Part shown: piece by piece, positions 12,367 through 23,837 of the stretch
Position numbering within the stretch: the stretch's first letter is position 1
Layout: every line of letters starts with the position of its first letter
DNA from: Cryptomeria japonica
Lineage: Eukaryota; Streptophyta; Pinopsida; Cupressales; Cupressaceae
Length of the DNA: 64,000 nucleotides
Direction: 5' to 3'
Assembly (NCBI RefSeq): GCF_030272615.1
Contig: NC_081409.1
Span: 649,854,468-649,918,467 of the forward strand
The notes under the pieces: generated by a model
What the model saw: only the letters and a program-made list of their open reading frames with translations
Told to the model about the DNA's origin: nothing
Database searches by the model: none
Translations under genes and position numbers: made by a program

Positions 12367-13865
12367 TGTGCTGCTAGTTGGTGAGAAAGAGTTCATCAAC
12401 ACACTCAAGGAAGGAGAAGGAGTGGGGTTTGCTATTATTGTAAAGCCAAAAGAAGACAACAAAGAGAAGAAAGTATGCATTCCTAAAGAAGTGCAACAGG
12501 TCCTAAATTAGTTTAAGGACATTATCAGTGGTGGAACACCAACAACATTGCCTCCTCAATGTGCCATCAGTCACAAAATTGATTTCATAGCCGGAGCTTC
12601 ATTTCCCAATAAGGCAGCTTACAAAATGACACCGGATCAGAACAAGGAGATAGCCAAACAAATACAAGAACTTTTAGACAATGGACTAATAAGAAAGAGC
12701 ATCAGCCCATGTGTAGTACTAACCATTTTGGCCCCAAAGAAGGGAGGTACTTGGAGACTTTACACTGATTCTAGATCCATAAACCAAATTACCATTAGGT
12801 ATAGATTCCCCATTCCAAGAATTGAAGATATGATGGATTGTTTAGGAGGTGGTGAATACTTCACCAAGATAGACCTCAAGAGTGGTTACCACCAAATCAA
12901 AATCAAGGAGGGTGATGAATCGAAGACAACCTTCAAGACCACAGAAGGACTTTATGAATGACTTGCTATGCCATTTGGACTCACAAATGCTCCTAGCACA
13001 TTCATGAGACTCATGAATGAAGTACTCAAGGACTATATTGGTAAATTTGTTGTTGTTTACTTAGATGACATCTTAATTTTTAGCAAGTTTAAAGATGAAC
13101 ATCTTAACCATATAGAGATTGTATTGAGGAAACTATGTGATGAGCAGCTAACCATCAATTTGGAGAAATGTGAGTTTATGAAACAAGAGTTGGTGCATCT
13201 TGGGTTTGTAATCTCAAGAGGTCATTCGAAGATGAATACTTCTAAGGTGGAAGCTATAATAAGTTGGCCTACACCTAAGATAGCAAGTGAAGTAAGAAGT
13301 TTTCATGGCTTGGCTCAATTCTATAGAAAGTTCATCAGAGGATTTAGTGAGATATGTGCACCCATGCTTGAGACAATCAAAGGAGGTATGAGGACCAAGT
13401 TTAAATGGACAAAGGAAGTACAAATAGGATTTGATCTCTTGAAGACAAAAGTGGCTACTCAACCAATACTCATTCTTCCAATCTTTGACAAGCTCTTCAC
13501 CATTAAATGTGATGCAAGCAACATAGCGGTTGGAGAAGTTTTAAGCCAAGACAGTTGCATTTTTTAGTTAGAATCTCAATGATGCAAAGAAAAGGTATTC
13601 CTCTTATGATTTGGAGTTGTGTGCACTTGTTCAATCCCTTAGGAAATGGAGGCATTATTTGTTGCCTAAGGAATTTGTGGTTTATACTAATAATCAAGCT
13701 CTTAGCTTTCTCAATTCTCAAGAAAAGTTGAACCATAGGCATATTAAATGGGTAGAGTATTTGTAGTCATATACCTTTACCATTAAACACAAGAAAGGAC
13801 AATGTAATAAAGTAGCTGATGCATTGAGTAGAAGGTTACTAATAGTGAGAGAAGTGCAGCTCTAA
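12354..13865 (+). pseudogene. Element D reverse transcriptase and RNase H, decayed
   Basis: From about 12354 the frame encodes a reverse transcriptase with the expected blocks in order: GTWRLYTDSRSIN, FTKIDLKSGYHQI, MPFGLTNAPSTF and the catalytic VVYLDDILIF (about 13050). The connection and RNase H parts follow (RSFHGLAQFYRKFIRGF, CDASNIAVGEVLSQD). A shift at about 13563 moves RNase H into another frame (RYSSYDLELCALV to VADALSRR, about 13840). Stops lie at 12509, 12959 (Trp of the usual EWL-MPFG block changed to TGA) and 13764. The enzyme would copy element RNA into DNA in cytoplasmic particles. This copy cannot make it. Confidence 0.88.
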
Positions 13866-13871
13866 AGTATT

Positions 13872-15347
13872 GGAGTGGATAGTTTCAAGGATTTGTATGA
13901 AGATGATGAAGACTTTATTGTTGCCTACAAGGTTTGCCAAGAGTTTGGAAACCATTTTCATAGTGAATATGCAGATTACACCTTACAAGATGGACTTTTG
14001 TTCAAAGGAGGATATCTATGTGTACCTAAAGGGTCTATGAGAGAAAATTTGATGCAAGAGAAGCGCAATGGATGCCTAATTGGACATTTTGGTTTGAACA
14101 AGACTTTGGAACTTGTCCAAAGATTCTACTATTGGCCCAAGATGCAAATAGATATCAGTAAATATGTGGAACAATGTGTGGTTTGCCAAAGAGCTAAGGC
14201 TACCTCTTCTAATGCTAGTCATTATCAGCCTTTACCTATCCCAAATCGACCATGGGAGTGTGTAAGTATGGACTTTGTTGTTGGTTTGCCTAAAACCAAA
14301 TCAGGTTTTGACAACATCTATGTTGTGGTAGATAGGTCTAGCAAAATGGCCCATTTTATTCCATGTAAGACCACTCATGATGGTAGTCACATTGATCACT
14401 TATTTTTCAAAGAGGTTATTAGAATCCACAGTTTTCCTATCAGCATTGTATTAGATAGAGATGCAAAGTTTATTGGTCATTTTTAGAAGACTTTGTGGTA
14501 GAGATTGGATACTAACTTGTCTTTTAGTTCAGCCTATCATCCCCAAACAGATGGCCAAACAGAGGTGGTCAAAAGAAGACTGAGAAACCTTCTTAGATGC
14601 CTAACAAAGGAGTATGGGCAAGCTTGGGATCAGATCATCCATCAAGCCGGGTTTGCCTATAATGACAGTGTGAATAGGTCAACTGGTGAAAGCCCTTTTC
14701 AAATTATGTATGGCCTTCATCCTAGAGGTGTTTTGGAGCTCAGAGATGTTGGAAAGATGGGACAACAAAGTGGACATGCTTTGGACATGGCTCAATCCAT
14801 GCAAGAGATTCATGAGTAGGTTAGGACAACCCTATTAGACACCACTCAAAGAATCAAGGATATAATAGATGAGAAAAGAAAGGATATTCAATTTGTAGTT
14901 GGGGACATGGTCATGGTTCATTTGAACAAGGAAAGGCTTCAGAAAGGTGTCCCTAGTAAGCTTCAGATGAGGAGGATTGGTCCTTGCAAAACCTTGGCAA
15001 AGTATGGCAACAATGATTACAGGTTAGACCTACCCGGTGATATGGCTTTATCTCCCATCTTCAATGTTGCAGATTTGGTGCAGTATATAGGCACACTTCC
15101 AGAAGAAAATAGTAGAGTCTCAGAGGTCTCTCAAGTACTCTCAGACCTGCCCTTACCATCTGCACCCATTCCATAAGCCGATAAGGTGTTAAACTCTAGA
15201 GTTCTTAAGAAAACAAGGCACACCACCTATATAGAGAAATTAATCAAATGGCATAACCTTCCAGCATCTGAGGCTACTTGGGTACTTGATGCAGACTTTT
15301 CTAAGCTTGGAGTTCCCCTTTCTTTTTTCTCTAAAGGAGTCACTTGA
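13872..15347 (+). pseudogene. Element D integrase with C-terminal chromodomain, decayed
   Basis: The same frame continues from RNase H. The zinc-binding H-H-C-C part is visible (GHFGLNKT to CVVCQRAKA, about 14080-14200). The catalytic core follows (WECVSMDFVVGLP with the first Asp; DRDAKFIGHF with the second; the YHPQTDGQTE block leading to the Glu). After the GPxKT-type C-terminal domain (MRRIGPCKTLAKYG), the last 55 codons (about 15180-15347) have chromodomain character: YIEKLIKWHNLPASEATW. Chromodomain integrases target heterochromatin in chromoviruses. Stops: TAA 13863, TAG 14484 (Trp), TAG about 14502, TAG 14817, and TAA 15174 just before the chromodomain. Confidence 0.85.
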
Positions 15348-15357
15348 CTTCTTTCTC

Positions 15358-15369
15358 ATTGGGGGAGTA
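15358..15369 (+). promoter_or_regulatory. Polypurine tract of element D
   Basis: GGGGGAGTA sits directly before the TG of the second LTR, after the end of pol. Confidence 0.8.
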
Positions 15370-16938
15370 TGGTGCAGGAACACCTAGTTTTGAGTGCATT
15401 TTATACATTTTGGTCTGTTAGTCTTTAGATTGGTTTTGGTTTGTGAATAATGGACTACTCATAGGTCCACATGTGTGTTTTCTATGCATTTGGGGTTTGA
15501 ATGTCAATGGGGATCATGCATTTACTCAAATTTGGCTTATAAGCCCTTGTAAGCCTAAAATGGCATGAACATTCATTTTGGTGTCAAACATATTGAAAAG
15601 ACTTATGTGGCATTGAGACATGTCATGTTAGTAGTTTTAAGTCATCCTATGTGGTTTAGAATTAGAGACAAAGCATGAAATGCAAAAATGCACTTTTTGG
15701 CAAAAGTTGTCAATGTTGCTTGACAACATTTTACAACTTTGAGCAACTTTTTGAATGTTTGAGCAAACCAGTGGTTAAGAAACTGATGGAGAGTTAGTTA
15801 GGATAAAAATGGCATATAAATTGCTTGAGTATGAATGTAATCAGGTTGGTGAACGCCTAGAGCAAATCATAATACATTTTGAAGACCATTTCCAGATTTT
15901 ACCTTGTATTTTCTCAAATTTGGAGCAACAGTTCGTACTTCATGGATTGATTGAATTGTTTTTATTTGATAATTAATTTGTACATGTTCTTGTAGTTCTC
16001 AAGAAGCATTTGAGTTAGTCTTTGTTGTGAGTTTGAATTGAGTTTTTGATTTTGATAGCTGTCGGCCTGAGCAAGGGTTTTAGAGGCCCAAACATGGTTC
16101 CAACTTGAAGTCCTTCGAGTTTCCTTCAATAACCCTTGGGAACCGAGACATGTTACCTTTGTACAATTTACATAATGTTTATTTTGATTTGGAGGTCATT
16201 TAAAGGCCATTGAATATCATTTCCTAGGCGAGCTCAGTCATAGCCCAATTAGGAAATGATTGAAATTTTGCAAGTGCTTGCAGGGATGATCAGGTTTGAA
16301 GTTGCCAAGTAGTTGGAATGAGAAAGTGGGGTGTGGTAGAGCCTATGTGGAAGTTTGGAGGTGTGGAAGACTAGGCAAGACATTAAAACCTTGGAAGAAG
16401 ACTAAAAAGACCCAAAAACCCTTTAAATTTGCCATTTTGGGTTCCGTACCTGTATAGGCAGACCTAGTTTCTCCACTTCATGAATCTCAAAGTTCTTCCA
16501 AAAGGGTACTCATATCATAAATGATTTTTCCTATCTCTTTGCGAAACTTTTGAATAATTCTACAAAAACCGGTTAGGTAGGGCTAATTGGGGCTCTAGGG
16601 CTACTATGCCTGGAAAATAGGGAAAAGAAAGAGCAAATTTGAAATGAATGAAACCCAAACACAAAAATAGTTTATTATCTTATGAAAACCTTATGGAGAC
16701 CTACTACAACCCCTGCAAGCATATGTTAGGAGTTTGATAGAGTAAGGTTTGATTTACCCTTATGAATCTCAACCATGCCTGAGCACTCAGCGAGCACGTA
16801 CTAATTGGGAGCACTCCTATAGAGTTTGGATGTTTAGATTGGTTGATAGACTAGTGTAGAGTGAAGGGATCCCACTAAGACATAACTTGACTTCCTTTTG
16901 GAAAAGGATTGACTCTCTTTGAGTACCTCTCCCCATCA
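15370..16938 (+). repeat. Middle LTR of element D
   Basis: 1569 bp, TGGTGCAGGAACACC to CATCA, aligned throughout with 9114-10687. It serves as 3' LTR of the first internal region and as 5' LTR of the second, partial one. Confidence 0.87.
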
Positions 16939-16981
16939 TAGTGGTATCAGAGCAAACCAAGATTTGGGAAGAAGCCAATAC

Positions 16982-18261
16982 ATGACAGACACTAAATCAG
17001 TAGGATAAAATAGTCTAAGGATGGTAACCAATGCAGAGTTGGACAAGAAGGTAGAAGATCAAGAGGAAGAGAATAGACCCCTCAGGGAAAGATTACTACA
17101 ACTGGAGAGTAAACTAGGTGCAATTGAAGACAAGACTGAGAAAGTGACAATTAAGATCAATAAAGGGAAGGCTAAAGAAGTTGTAGAAGAGGATAGCACA
17201 CCTAAATCTGACCCTATTGTACCTAAAGAACCTTTCCTTAGAACAATCAAAGCCTTAGGAAGAAAATCCTTGGAAGGAGTGCCACTTTTTAGTGGAAAAA
17301 TGGAACCAGAAGTAGTCATGAAATGGATTGAAGGATTGGAGAATCACTTTGAATATGATGGGATCAGTGAGGCACAAAAGGTGAAGGTGGTCAAGTCTAG
17401 ATTGAGAGGAGCAACCTTGACTTGGCGGAAATTCATCCAAGAAGAGAGGCAAAAGGAGGGTAAGAACCCAATAGCCACTTGGAAAGGAATGTTAGCCAAG
17501 GTGAAATAAGCATACATCCCTGAAGATTATGAGATCCAATTGCACAAGAGGAGACAAAACTTGAGACAAAGAGACTTGGATGTGAGCAGCTACACTGAGG
17601 AAATTCAGAAGTTGTGTCTGAGATCCAAGGTGGTAGAGGATGAAAGCATCAAGGTAGCTAGATACATGAATGGCTTGAGATGGAATATTCAGGATGAATT
17701 GAGTTTGTTATGTCCTAATACCGTTCATAAGTGCTATCAATTGGAACTCAAGGTGGAAGAAAAGAGGAAAAAGAAACAAGAGCAAGCAACAAAGGCAAAG
17801 GTAGAGGAAGAGATGGCAGAGGTCAGAGAGGTAGCTTTGGTGGAAGAAGCGTAGATGAAAAATCCCAAGGAAAATCCAGGTTGGTTGAGCAAAGTGGGGA
17901 TTCCAATAGCAAGAGAAGCTATAGAGGAAGGGGATCTAGTAACTCTGGTAGAGGAAGGTATAGTGGATCAGGAAGAGGTTCCTATTTTGCCACAATGAAG
18001 TACTACAATTGCCATCAACTTGGATACCCGACCTATAGATGTCCTGACAAGTCTTCTTCATCCCAAGGAGGTGAGAGGAGAGTAAATTATGCTCAAAAGG
18101 ATGTAACAAACATGAAAGCATCAGAAGTGAGTTTGGATTCAGAGGTTGGAGAGAACCTTATGATAAGAAGAGTCTTGATTAAAGAACCAGTTAAGGAGGA
18201 ACCTAGCGAAAGGAGATCCGTGTTTAGGATAAAATGCAAGATCATGGGAAAGGTATGTAGA
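16982..18261 (+). pseudogene. Second gag of element D, truncated before the protease
   Basis: Starts at ATG 16982 after a second primer site (16942) and repeats the gag at 10731 almost base for base. Stops at 17006 and 17507 (Glu codon changed to TAA) break it, with a frame change in the Gly/Arg-rich stretch near 17740-17850. The CCHC knuckle is damaged at two ligands: the first Cys and the His both read Tyr (YYNCHQLGYPTYRC, about 18001). Similarity to the first copy stops after GGTATGTAGAG at about 18261, just before the protease active site, and element E sequence follows at once. Confidence 0.87.
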
Positions 18262-19376
18262 GATTTTCTTTAGATTTGGTCAGGTTTCTGAGATGTTACT
18301 CAAATCCAAGCTCAACTGCAAGCCATTATTAAAGGAAAAGGTCAATATTATCAGGAGCTAAATAGTACACAAGTTCTTTTTATGGAAGAGAAAAAGGTAG
18401 AGGAGCTGACATTGCAGAAGCTACAAGACAACAAGGTCCAATTTAGTAAGGAGTTTCAGGATGCAAGGTTAGGCTTGGAGAGTGAACGCAAGAATCTCAG
18501 TCTGATGCAAGAAAAAGTGCAAGATAAAGGCACGAAGGTCATAATGTTGCGACATTAAGCGTCTGATGCATCATGGAAGATGAAAGAGTTGTGTGAAAAG
18601 CTAGAGTCGAAGGAAGCAGAGATCAATCTCCTCTCACAACCCTCTGCACTCCCTCCTACTCCCCTCATAGATTTTACCCCTATAATATGGGAGCTTTACG
18701 TTTCTTATTGGGAGAAGTTGAGGCAACTCTTTCTATTTTTGCAACCAACCCTTAAGTTCTTAGTAGACACCCAATCCCTCTGTAAGGAATAGAATAACAT
18801 TATTGATTGGGTTATACAGTCCACCTCACCTAGATTTCCTAATTCTCAGAAGCTAATGAATTGGTTGTATATTGCCTTCAATCAGGAATGGTTGTCACGG
18901 GAATTGGAGATCAGAGAGAATTGACAAGGAAAGATAATAAATTCTTAAATTACAATAGAGTAGCAGTGCAGGTCATGTCTAGTTTGATAATGCCAAACTC
19001 CTCAGTCCTACATATATGGGAACATTTTGAAATTTTCATAAGTTTCAACATACCCTTGCCTTTTCTTCCTGACAATTCAGTCATGAAGGCCGAGCAAGCC
19101 ATGGACTTGATAAAACAATAAAAATGAGATCAATCATATCTCCAAGCTCTGAGCAATCCTCTAGCTATAAGTAAAGTCAAGGAATTGATCCAACCCCTAG
19201 CTCGGCTCCTCACACTCTTCGAGATAACCCACAATGATCTAAGTGATTTGTCTTTTAAGGAGATCATCAATTTGGAATAGAATTATCAGAGTCTTCAATC
19301 TCAAGTTCTACCTTAAAAGGATGATTGGTTACCGTTGCCGCAGGTCCTCAACCAACACTCTAGAGCCGATGTATAA
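18262..19376 (+). pseudogene. Element E unknown large protein, coiled-coil C-terminal part
   Basis: One frame runs from about 18298 (TQIQAQLQAIIKGKG) to about 18792, broken by a TAA at 18556. It is rich in Gln, Glu, Lys and Leu with heptad-like spacing (MEEKKVEELTLQKLQDNKVQ; MKELCEKLESKEAEINLL), so a long coiled coil is likely. A Pro-rich linker (SALPPTPLIDFTP) and an aromatic helical part (WELYVSYWEKLRQLFLFL) follow. Further pieces in shifted frames continue to about 19376 (KELIQPLARLLTLFEITHND). The frame fits as the continuation of 6585-9113 across element D. Function unknown. Confidence 0.45.
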
Positions 19377-20140
19377 GCCTGGTATGCTAGATCAGAAATT
19401 TTGAGTATTGTCATCCTACAGACGGGATTTTCCTGGAAGTCGCCAATTTTTTTGGATTTATTATCCACTTCGCTTTATCAGAAAGCTTCTCATTTTCCTT
19501 TTGTCTAAGTTCGCGGGTTTTCCTTTATTCGCAACTTGCGCGTACCCACCACGTGTTGGCATGACGCATATTTTTGATACCCTCTTTTGCCTCAATGCCG
19601 CAGAGCCTTGTTTGAGTGTTACGTGGCATTTTCTTTGTTTGCCACAAAGGTCTTGCTTGCAGTTTTGAAGAGACATATATGTCATGACACGTGGCAGTCC
19701 TGCAGGAGATTATGAGGTTGCAGTTTTTTCGAGAGGCGAGACTCCTTATCTTGATACCATGTGTCATTGCGCAAGCAACTGCCAAGTATTCCACGCATCC
19801 GATTAGTAAAAGCCAGGGGTTTTCTCATGAGATGCAAATAGTCTAATGAGTAGTTTTGAACCATTTTTGGGCCGCTGCATTCCAGATATTTCCAGGAAGT
19901 TGTTGTGGGTGAACGGTCTGTGCTAGGAGCCGAAAGTGGTTTTCATCTTCGGGTTGTTCTTGTAGAATGATGGTTAGTGTTAGATGGTGTTTTACCATGA
20001 TCTTTTCTTGTTTTTGTCGGTGGCAGGGAGTTAGACTCTCCTCTATTTATTGAGGAATGCTTGTTTGAATAGAGGCTTTGAATTTTTTATTTTTCTAGAG
20101 AGTACAAAAATGTTTCTAGGCAGGATTTTAGCGTCAAGGC
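19377..20140 (+). other. LTR-like tail of element E with ACGT-core motifs
   Basis: Non-coding and more GC-rich than its surroundings. It has three ACGT-core motifs within 150 bp (CACGTG at about 19550, ACGTGGCA at about 19620, CACGTGGCAG at about 19686). A TATA-like CTCTATTTATTGAGG lies at about 20041. This resembles the U3 promoter of an LTR. No second copy or LTR boundary is visible, so the assignment is tentative. The solo LTR F begins at 20141 and the same sequence probably resumes at 37920. Confidence 0.35.
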
Positions 20141-20476
20141 TATTAGGCTAACCGGTGAACAACTGAGAAGTTGTTAACAGACTATATCAATTAATCCACT
20201 TAATAACCTTTAACTAGATTAAGTACTGGTAAAGTAGAAATAGATACCGGTAAACAACACAGCTTAACAATTAAACAAATATTCAATGCAAAGCAGCCAC
20301 ACCACATAACATCATGATTTGTACGTGGAAAACCACAGTGGGAAGCCTACCCATAGTCAGATGATACTTCTGCAAAAAGTACGTGATACAATGAGGGGCC
20401 TGCACATGCATGAAGGCACACTGCCTAGAGCGCACTCCTCATTAAAAAAGAGTCTCACTGACTACAGAGAGGTTAC
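20141..20476 (-). repeat. Solo Copia-type LTR F, left piece
   Basis: With 37036-37919 this forms one reverse-oriented LTR of about 1220 bp, split by element B. On the minus strand the LTR starts TGTTGGCATTATGG at 37919, similar to the start of the C1 LTR (TGTTGGCATTGTG at 45001). The left piece contains the complement of a GTGGTTTTCCACGT motif, typical near the end of such LTRs. AAGGC stands on both outer sides (20136-20140, 37920-37924), which fits a 5-bp target duplication. The minus-strand end reads TA where CA is expected, perhaps by mutation. No internal region remains. Confidence 0.6.
20472..20476. repeat. Target site duplication of element B, left
   Basis: GTTAC just before the TG of the 5' LTR, repeated at 37031-37035. 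Confidence 0.92.
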
Positions 20477-21280
20477 TGTAGACACCTAAAATTGTCTTAT
20501 CTAGTCAAACAAATATCTTTATTTATTTAATCACTTTAGCCTAATTCTTCTATTAATTAAATAAATCTTTATTTAGTTAATTAATTCATTTATCCTCTTC
20601 TAGCCTTATTTCTCATTTAAATAAATACATTTATTTATTTAAATTATCATTTTTCCTAAATTAAATAAATATCTTATTTATTTAATTATCCCACTTCTTC
20701 TATTAATTAAATGAATCTTTATTTATTTAATTAATTCATTAACCTTTTCTACCCATGACACATGTCATTCATCTCTTAATTCATACACTACCTACCCTCT
20801 TATTATTTTCTTATTTCCTTTACCTACCGTCTAATCATAGCCGACCTCTTTTACACCTCTCAATTTTATCCCTCCATTTCTTATAGTGTCTTCTATATAA
20901 GGAGATTCTTCCTTCATTATCAACCCTAATCAATTTATGCATCCTGACTAACTCACTATGCATTCAGTCCTGACTACGCTTTCGAACTTGCATATGCAAT
21001 CAAGCCTACTTGCAACCACATTTCTGTTCTTTGTTGAGCTCTTGTGCACATAAAATCTGAGAGCAAATATATTAAGCAAGATCAATGGAGATAGAAAGAA
21101 TGGAGATCCAAACCCTATTGGACATGTGATGGTATAATCTTTGTGATTTCATTTGATTTGCATTGTCTTAGGTAATCTTCATATGTTATGGTGGATCTTT
21201 GTTGTTGTTAGGCTAGGGTTTTGTGGTTGAATTCATTTAATCTTTTAATATTATTGTTGTATCCATTTTCACCATATACA
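20477..21280 (+). repeat. 5' LTR of element B
   Basis: 804 bp, nearly identical to 36225-37030 apart from a few substitutions near the start and a small indel. This points to a fairly recent insertion relative to its neighbours. Confidence 0.95.
20894..20900 (+). promoter_or_regulatory. TATA box of the element B LTR
   Basis: CTATATAAGGAG about 418 bp into the LTR, preserved at 36644 in the 3' copy. Confidence 0.65.
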
Positions 21281-21282
21281 TT

Positions 21283-21300
21283 TTGGCACGGCCCGTGGGA
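21283..21300 (+). promoter_or_regulatory. Probable primer binding site of element B
   Basis: TTGGCACGGCCCGTGGGAC lies two bases after the LTR. It resembles the TTGGCGCCGTCTGTGGG-type sites of Tat/Ogre elements and differs from the initiator-Met type used by D, C1 and C2. The primer tRNA was not determined. Confidence 0.55.
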
Positions 21301-21440
21301 CATGAATTTTTGTTAGATCTGTGTTTTTTTGCATATTTTTCTAACCCTATATTGTTGTTTTGTAAAACAATTTGGAGAATAACCTTGTGCAGCTAGGGTT
21401 TTGGACACAAAATCAAGATCTTGGAGAGATTTGATCATAT

Positions 21441-22270
21441 CTCACAAACGGCTTGGAAATTTTGCACCAAATTTGTTTTGCAGGTTGAAGACAGTATCAA
21501 GAGCTCTCAATCCAAAATTCAAAATTTTTGGAGCACATTTGCAGTTTCCATGATTTTTTTATGAATTTTCATAAAAAATTAATTTTGAGAGCAAATGAGT
21601 GACTTTTTTAGATTTTCTTACATTTTTTGAAATCTCTCATAATTATACACAGGATCTATTCTTTATGATTTTAATTTTGATGCAAAATATTTCCCTAAAA
21701 ACTGGATCTTTAAAAATTAGGGTTTTTATTTATTTTGATCAGTTCTCACAAACAACGTCGAATTTAGGCATAATTTTTTTTGGCAGGTCAGGAAAATTAT
21801 CAGCAGTGTTCAGTAAAAATTTCTGAGTTTTTGGATCAAAGTTTCATTTTATATGAAATTTTTATGATTTTTCATAAAAAAATAATTTTGAGAGCAAATT
21901 AGCGAATTTTTCAGATTTTCTTACATTTTTGGGAAGTTCTTAGAATTATACATAGGATCTGTTCTTTGTGAGTTTAAATTTGATGCAAAATAATTCCTCA
22001 AAATCAGATCTTTGAAAATTAGGGTTTTGCATTATTTTACTAATATATCACAAACTACTTAGATTTGTTATAGAAATTTTTTTATGCAGGTTTAGAAGAC
22101 CATCAAGACTCTCCAGTAAATATTTTAGATTTTTTGGATTGATTTTGCATTTTATATGAATTTTTTATGATTTTTCATGAAAAATTAATTTTTGGAGCAA
22201 ATTAGCAAATTTTTTGGATTTTCTTACGTTTCTGGAAATCTCTTGAAATTTTACAGGTGGTCTTTTTTAT
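21441..22270 (+). repeat. About 302-bp tandem repeat in the element B leader, near 3 copies
   Basis: Units begin near 21441, 21744 and 22046 with a TCACAAAC block. Each contains a GCAGGT-like segment, AAGAG/CAAGACTCTC-like variants, a TTTTCATRAAAAATTAATTTT segment, GAGCAAATKAGYGA, and CTTACRTTT. The third copy is partial. The copies are diverged, so the array is older than this insertion. Confidence 0.8.
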
Positions 22271-23837
22271 GATGAATCAGATATTTAAATTGGTCAACAA
22301 AACGCATTATTGAAGGTCCCTATTTCACAAAGTCTTTTGGATCTAAAATTTACCTAACTTGTGTGCTTGCAGGAAGGGGTGATTATTTGAAACAATCCAA
22401 ACTACTAATAGATCTTTGTTGTAGGACCTTGGCAAGGGTTTTTGAACTTTATTGTGTGCCTTGTTCTCATAGACTAGCAAACACTTCAATTGGTGCACTA
22501 AAATTGAACCATTGTCTTTTGTGTCTTGAGCAATAGGCTCTTTTTGTTTAATCTTTAGAGGGCCTATCTCCCTGTGTGGTCATTAGGATTACTAGTGAGG
22601 AGAGAACAACCCAAGTGGTAGCAAAAGAAAAGCCATCTTCTTCCAAACCACTATAAATAACTGTATCCATGGTGAAAACTATGGATAACGTGTGCTGATT
22701 AGTTCATACCGACACTATGTCTTCCCATAAACCCGTTTGAACAAATTTATTTGATCATTTGTAGGGCGTAACCCCTACCAGCTGGGAGCCTTGTGTATTT
22801 ATAGAGCTGAAAGTGCCACATGTATGGCCACACGAGCGGACGCCCTTATTGGCACCTTTTTGTTTTAGAAGCCAAAATCCTTCTAGTTGTTGGGGTAGGA
22901 GGTCAGACCTCTGGTAGCGGCCCACACACATACGGTTCTTAGTAGAGATACAAAGTTCACCATGAGGAGTTTTCGTGGGGACTGATTCTTGGCTTCCCCG
23001 AGAAGTGAGTGCCGAGGGTGGAGCCAGTGGGGTCAAGCATCTAAGTATCTGCTCTGAATAGCGTAGCCTCGGGGGAAACTCCATGTGGGATCAACAACTA
23101 TTGTCCTGGCCAACCATAAGAATTGTGCTTGTCTTATTTTGAACAATCAAACTTTCAAGACTAAACAACAAAACATTGTGTCTTTTGTGTCTTCAAGTGT
23201 ATGCAAAATTTTTTACATCAAACAACACACTTTTCTTGGAGTCTTTGAGTCTAAACACTTGCAAACATTGAGTCTTCATCAACATTGTGTCCTCTTGTCA
23301 TGGAAATACAGTCAAAATTTTAGATTGGGTCACAACAAAACAACTTCACAAATTGGAAAATTTTACAGTCCAACAAACAAGAGCAATCAGTTTCAGAATT
23401 CTTGAGCTTCCTAAGCTATCTCTTCAGGTTTTCATCTAGAATTCAACCTATCTTTGGGTCTCACAAAGTCCATCATTGCTTTACACCCTACATTACATTC
23501 ACATTTGTCTAAACTTGAGTCAACAGGTCACTTGCTTGTCCTCATCATACTTTGTCAACACACTACATACAACAACATTTTGCTAAGTGGTCCCTCATCA
23601 AGGTCTATCACCTTTGGGTCTCATTTGGTCTTACTTAGAGTCAAGGTCAACTTACCTCATCAAGAGAAACTATCATCTCTTTGGAAGCCACACCTACTCT
23701 ACTACATACATACTTGGTCTTACATTTTGGACATTGCAAATAAACCTCAGATTCATTTACATTCCATCCAACTCTTGGTCTTCCATACTCTTTTCCATTT
23801 TCATCTAGTCTCACACATCTTGGTCAATACTTGGTTC
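22271..23837 (+). other. Untranslated leader of element B, no gene seen
   Basis: No convincing coding sequence. An open stretch from 23454 runs in frame into gag, but its composition (repeated TCA, CAT and CTT codons) looks like leader. I place the gag start at the ATG at 23838. Confidence 0.5.

Larger units (their letters stand above)
9114..18261 (+). mobile_element. Element D: Ty3/Gypsy chromovirus, LTR-int-LTR-partial int
   Basis: Two LTR copies (9114-10687 and 15370-16938) bracket a gag-pol region with protease, reverse transcriptase, RNase H, integrase and a C-terminal chromodomain, in Ty3/Gypsy order. The second LTR is followed by another primer site and a second gag that breaks off at about 18261, inside the segment just before the protease. 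This is the pattern left when elements recombine into a tandem array and the right end is then deleted. The flanks are element E coding sequence. The 5 bases before the left end are TGATC; no matching copy is seen on the right, as expected after truncation. All coding parts carry stops or frameshifts. Confidence 0.85.

Noticed and set aside
23454-23837. N-terminal extension of the element B gag
   Set aside because: It is in frame but has leader-like composition; the gag-like wording begins at the ATG at 23838.
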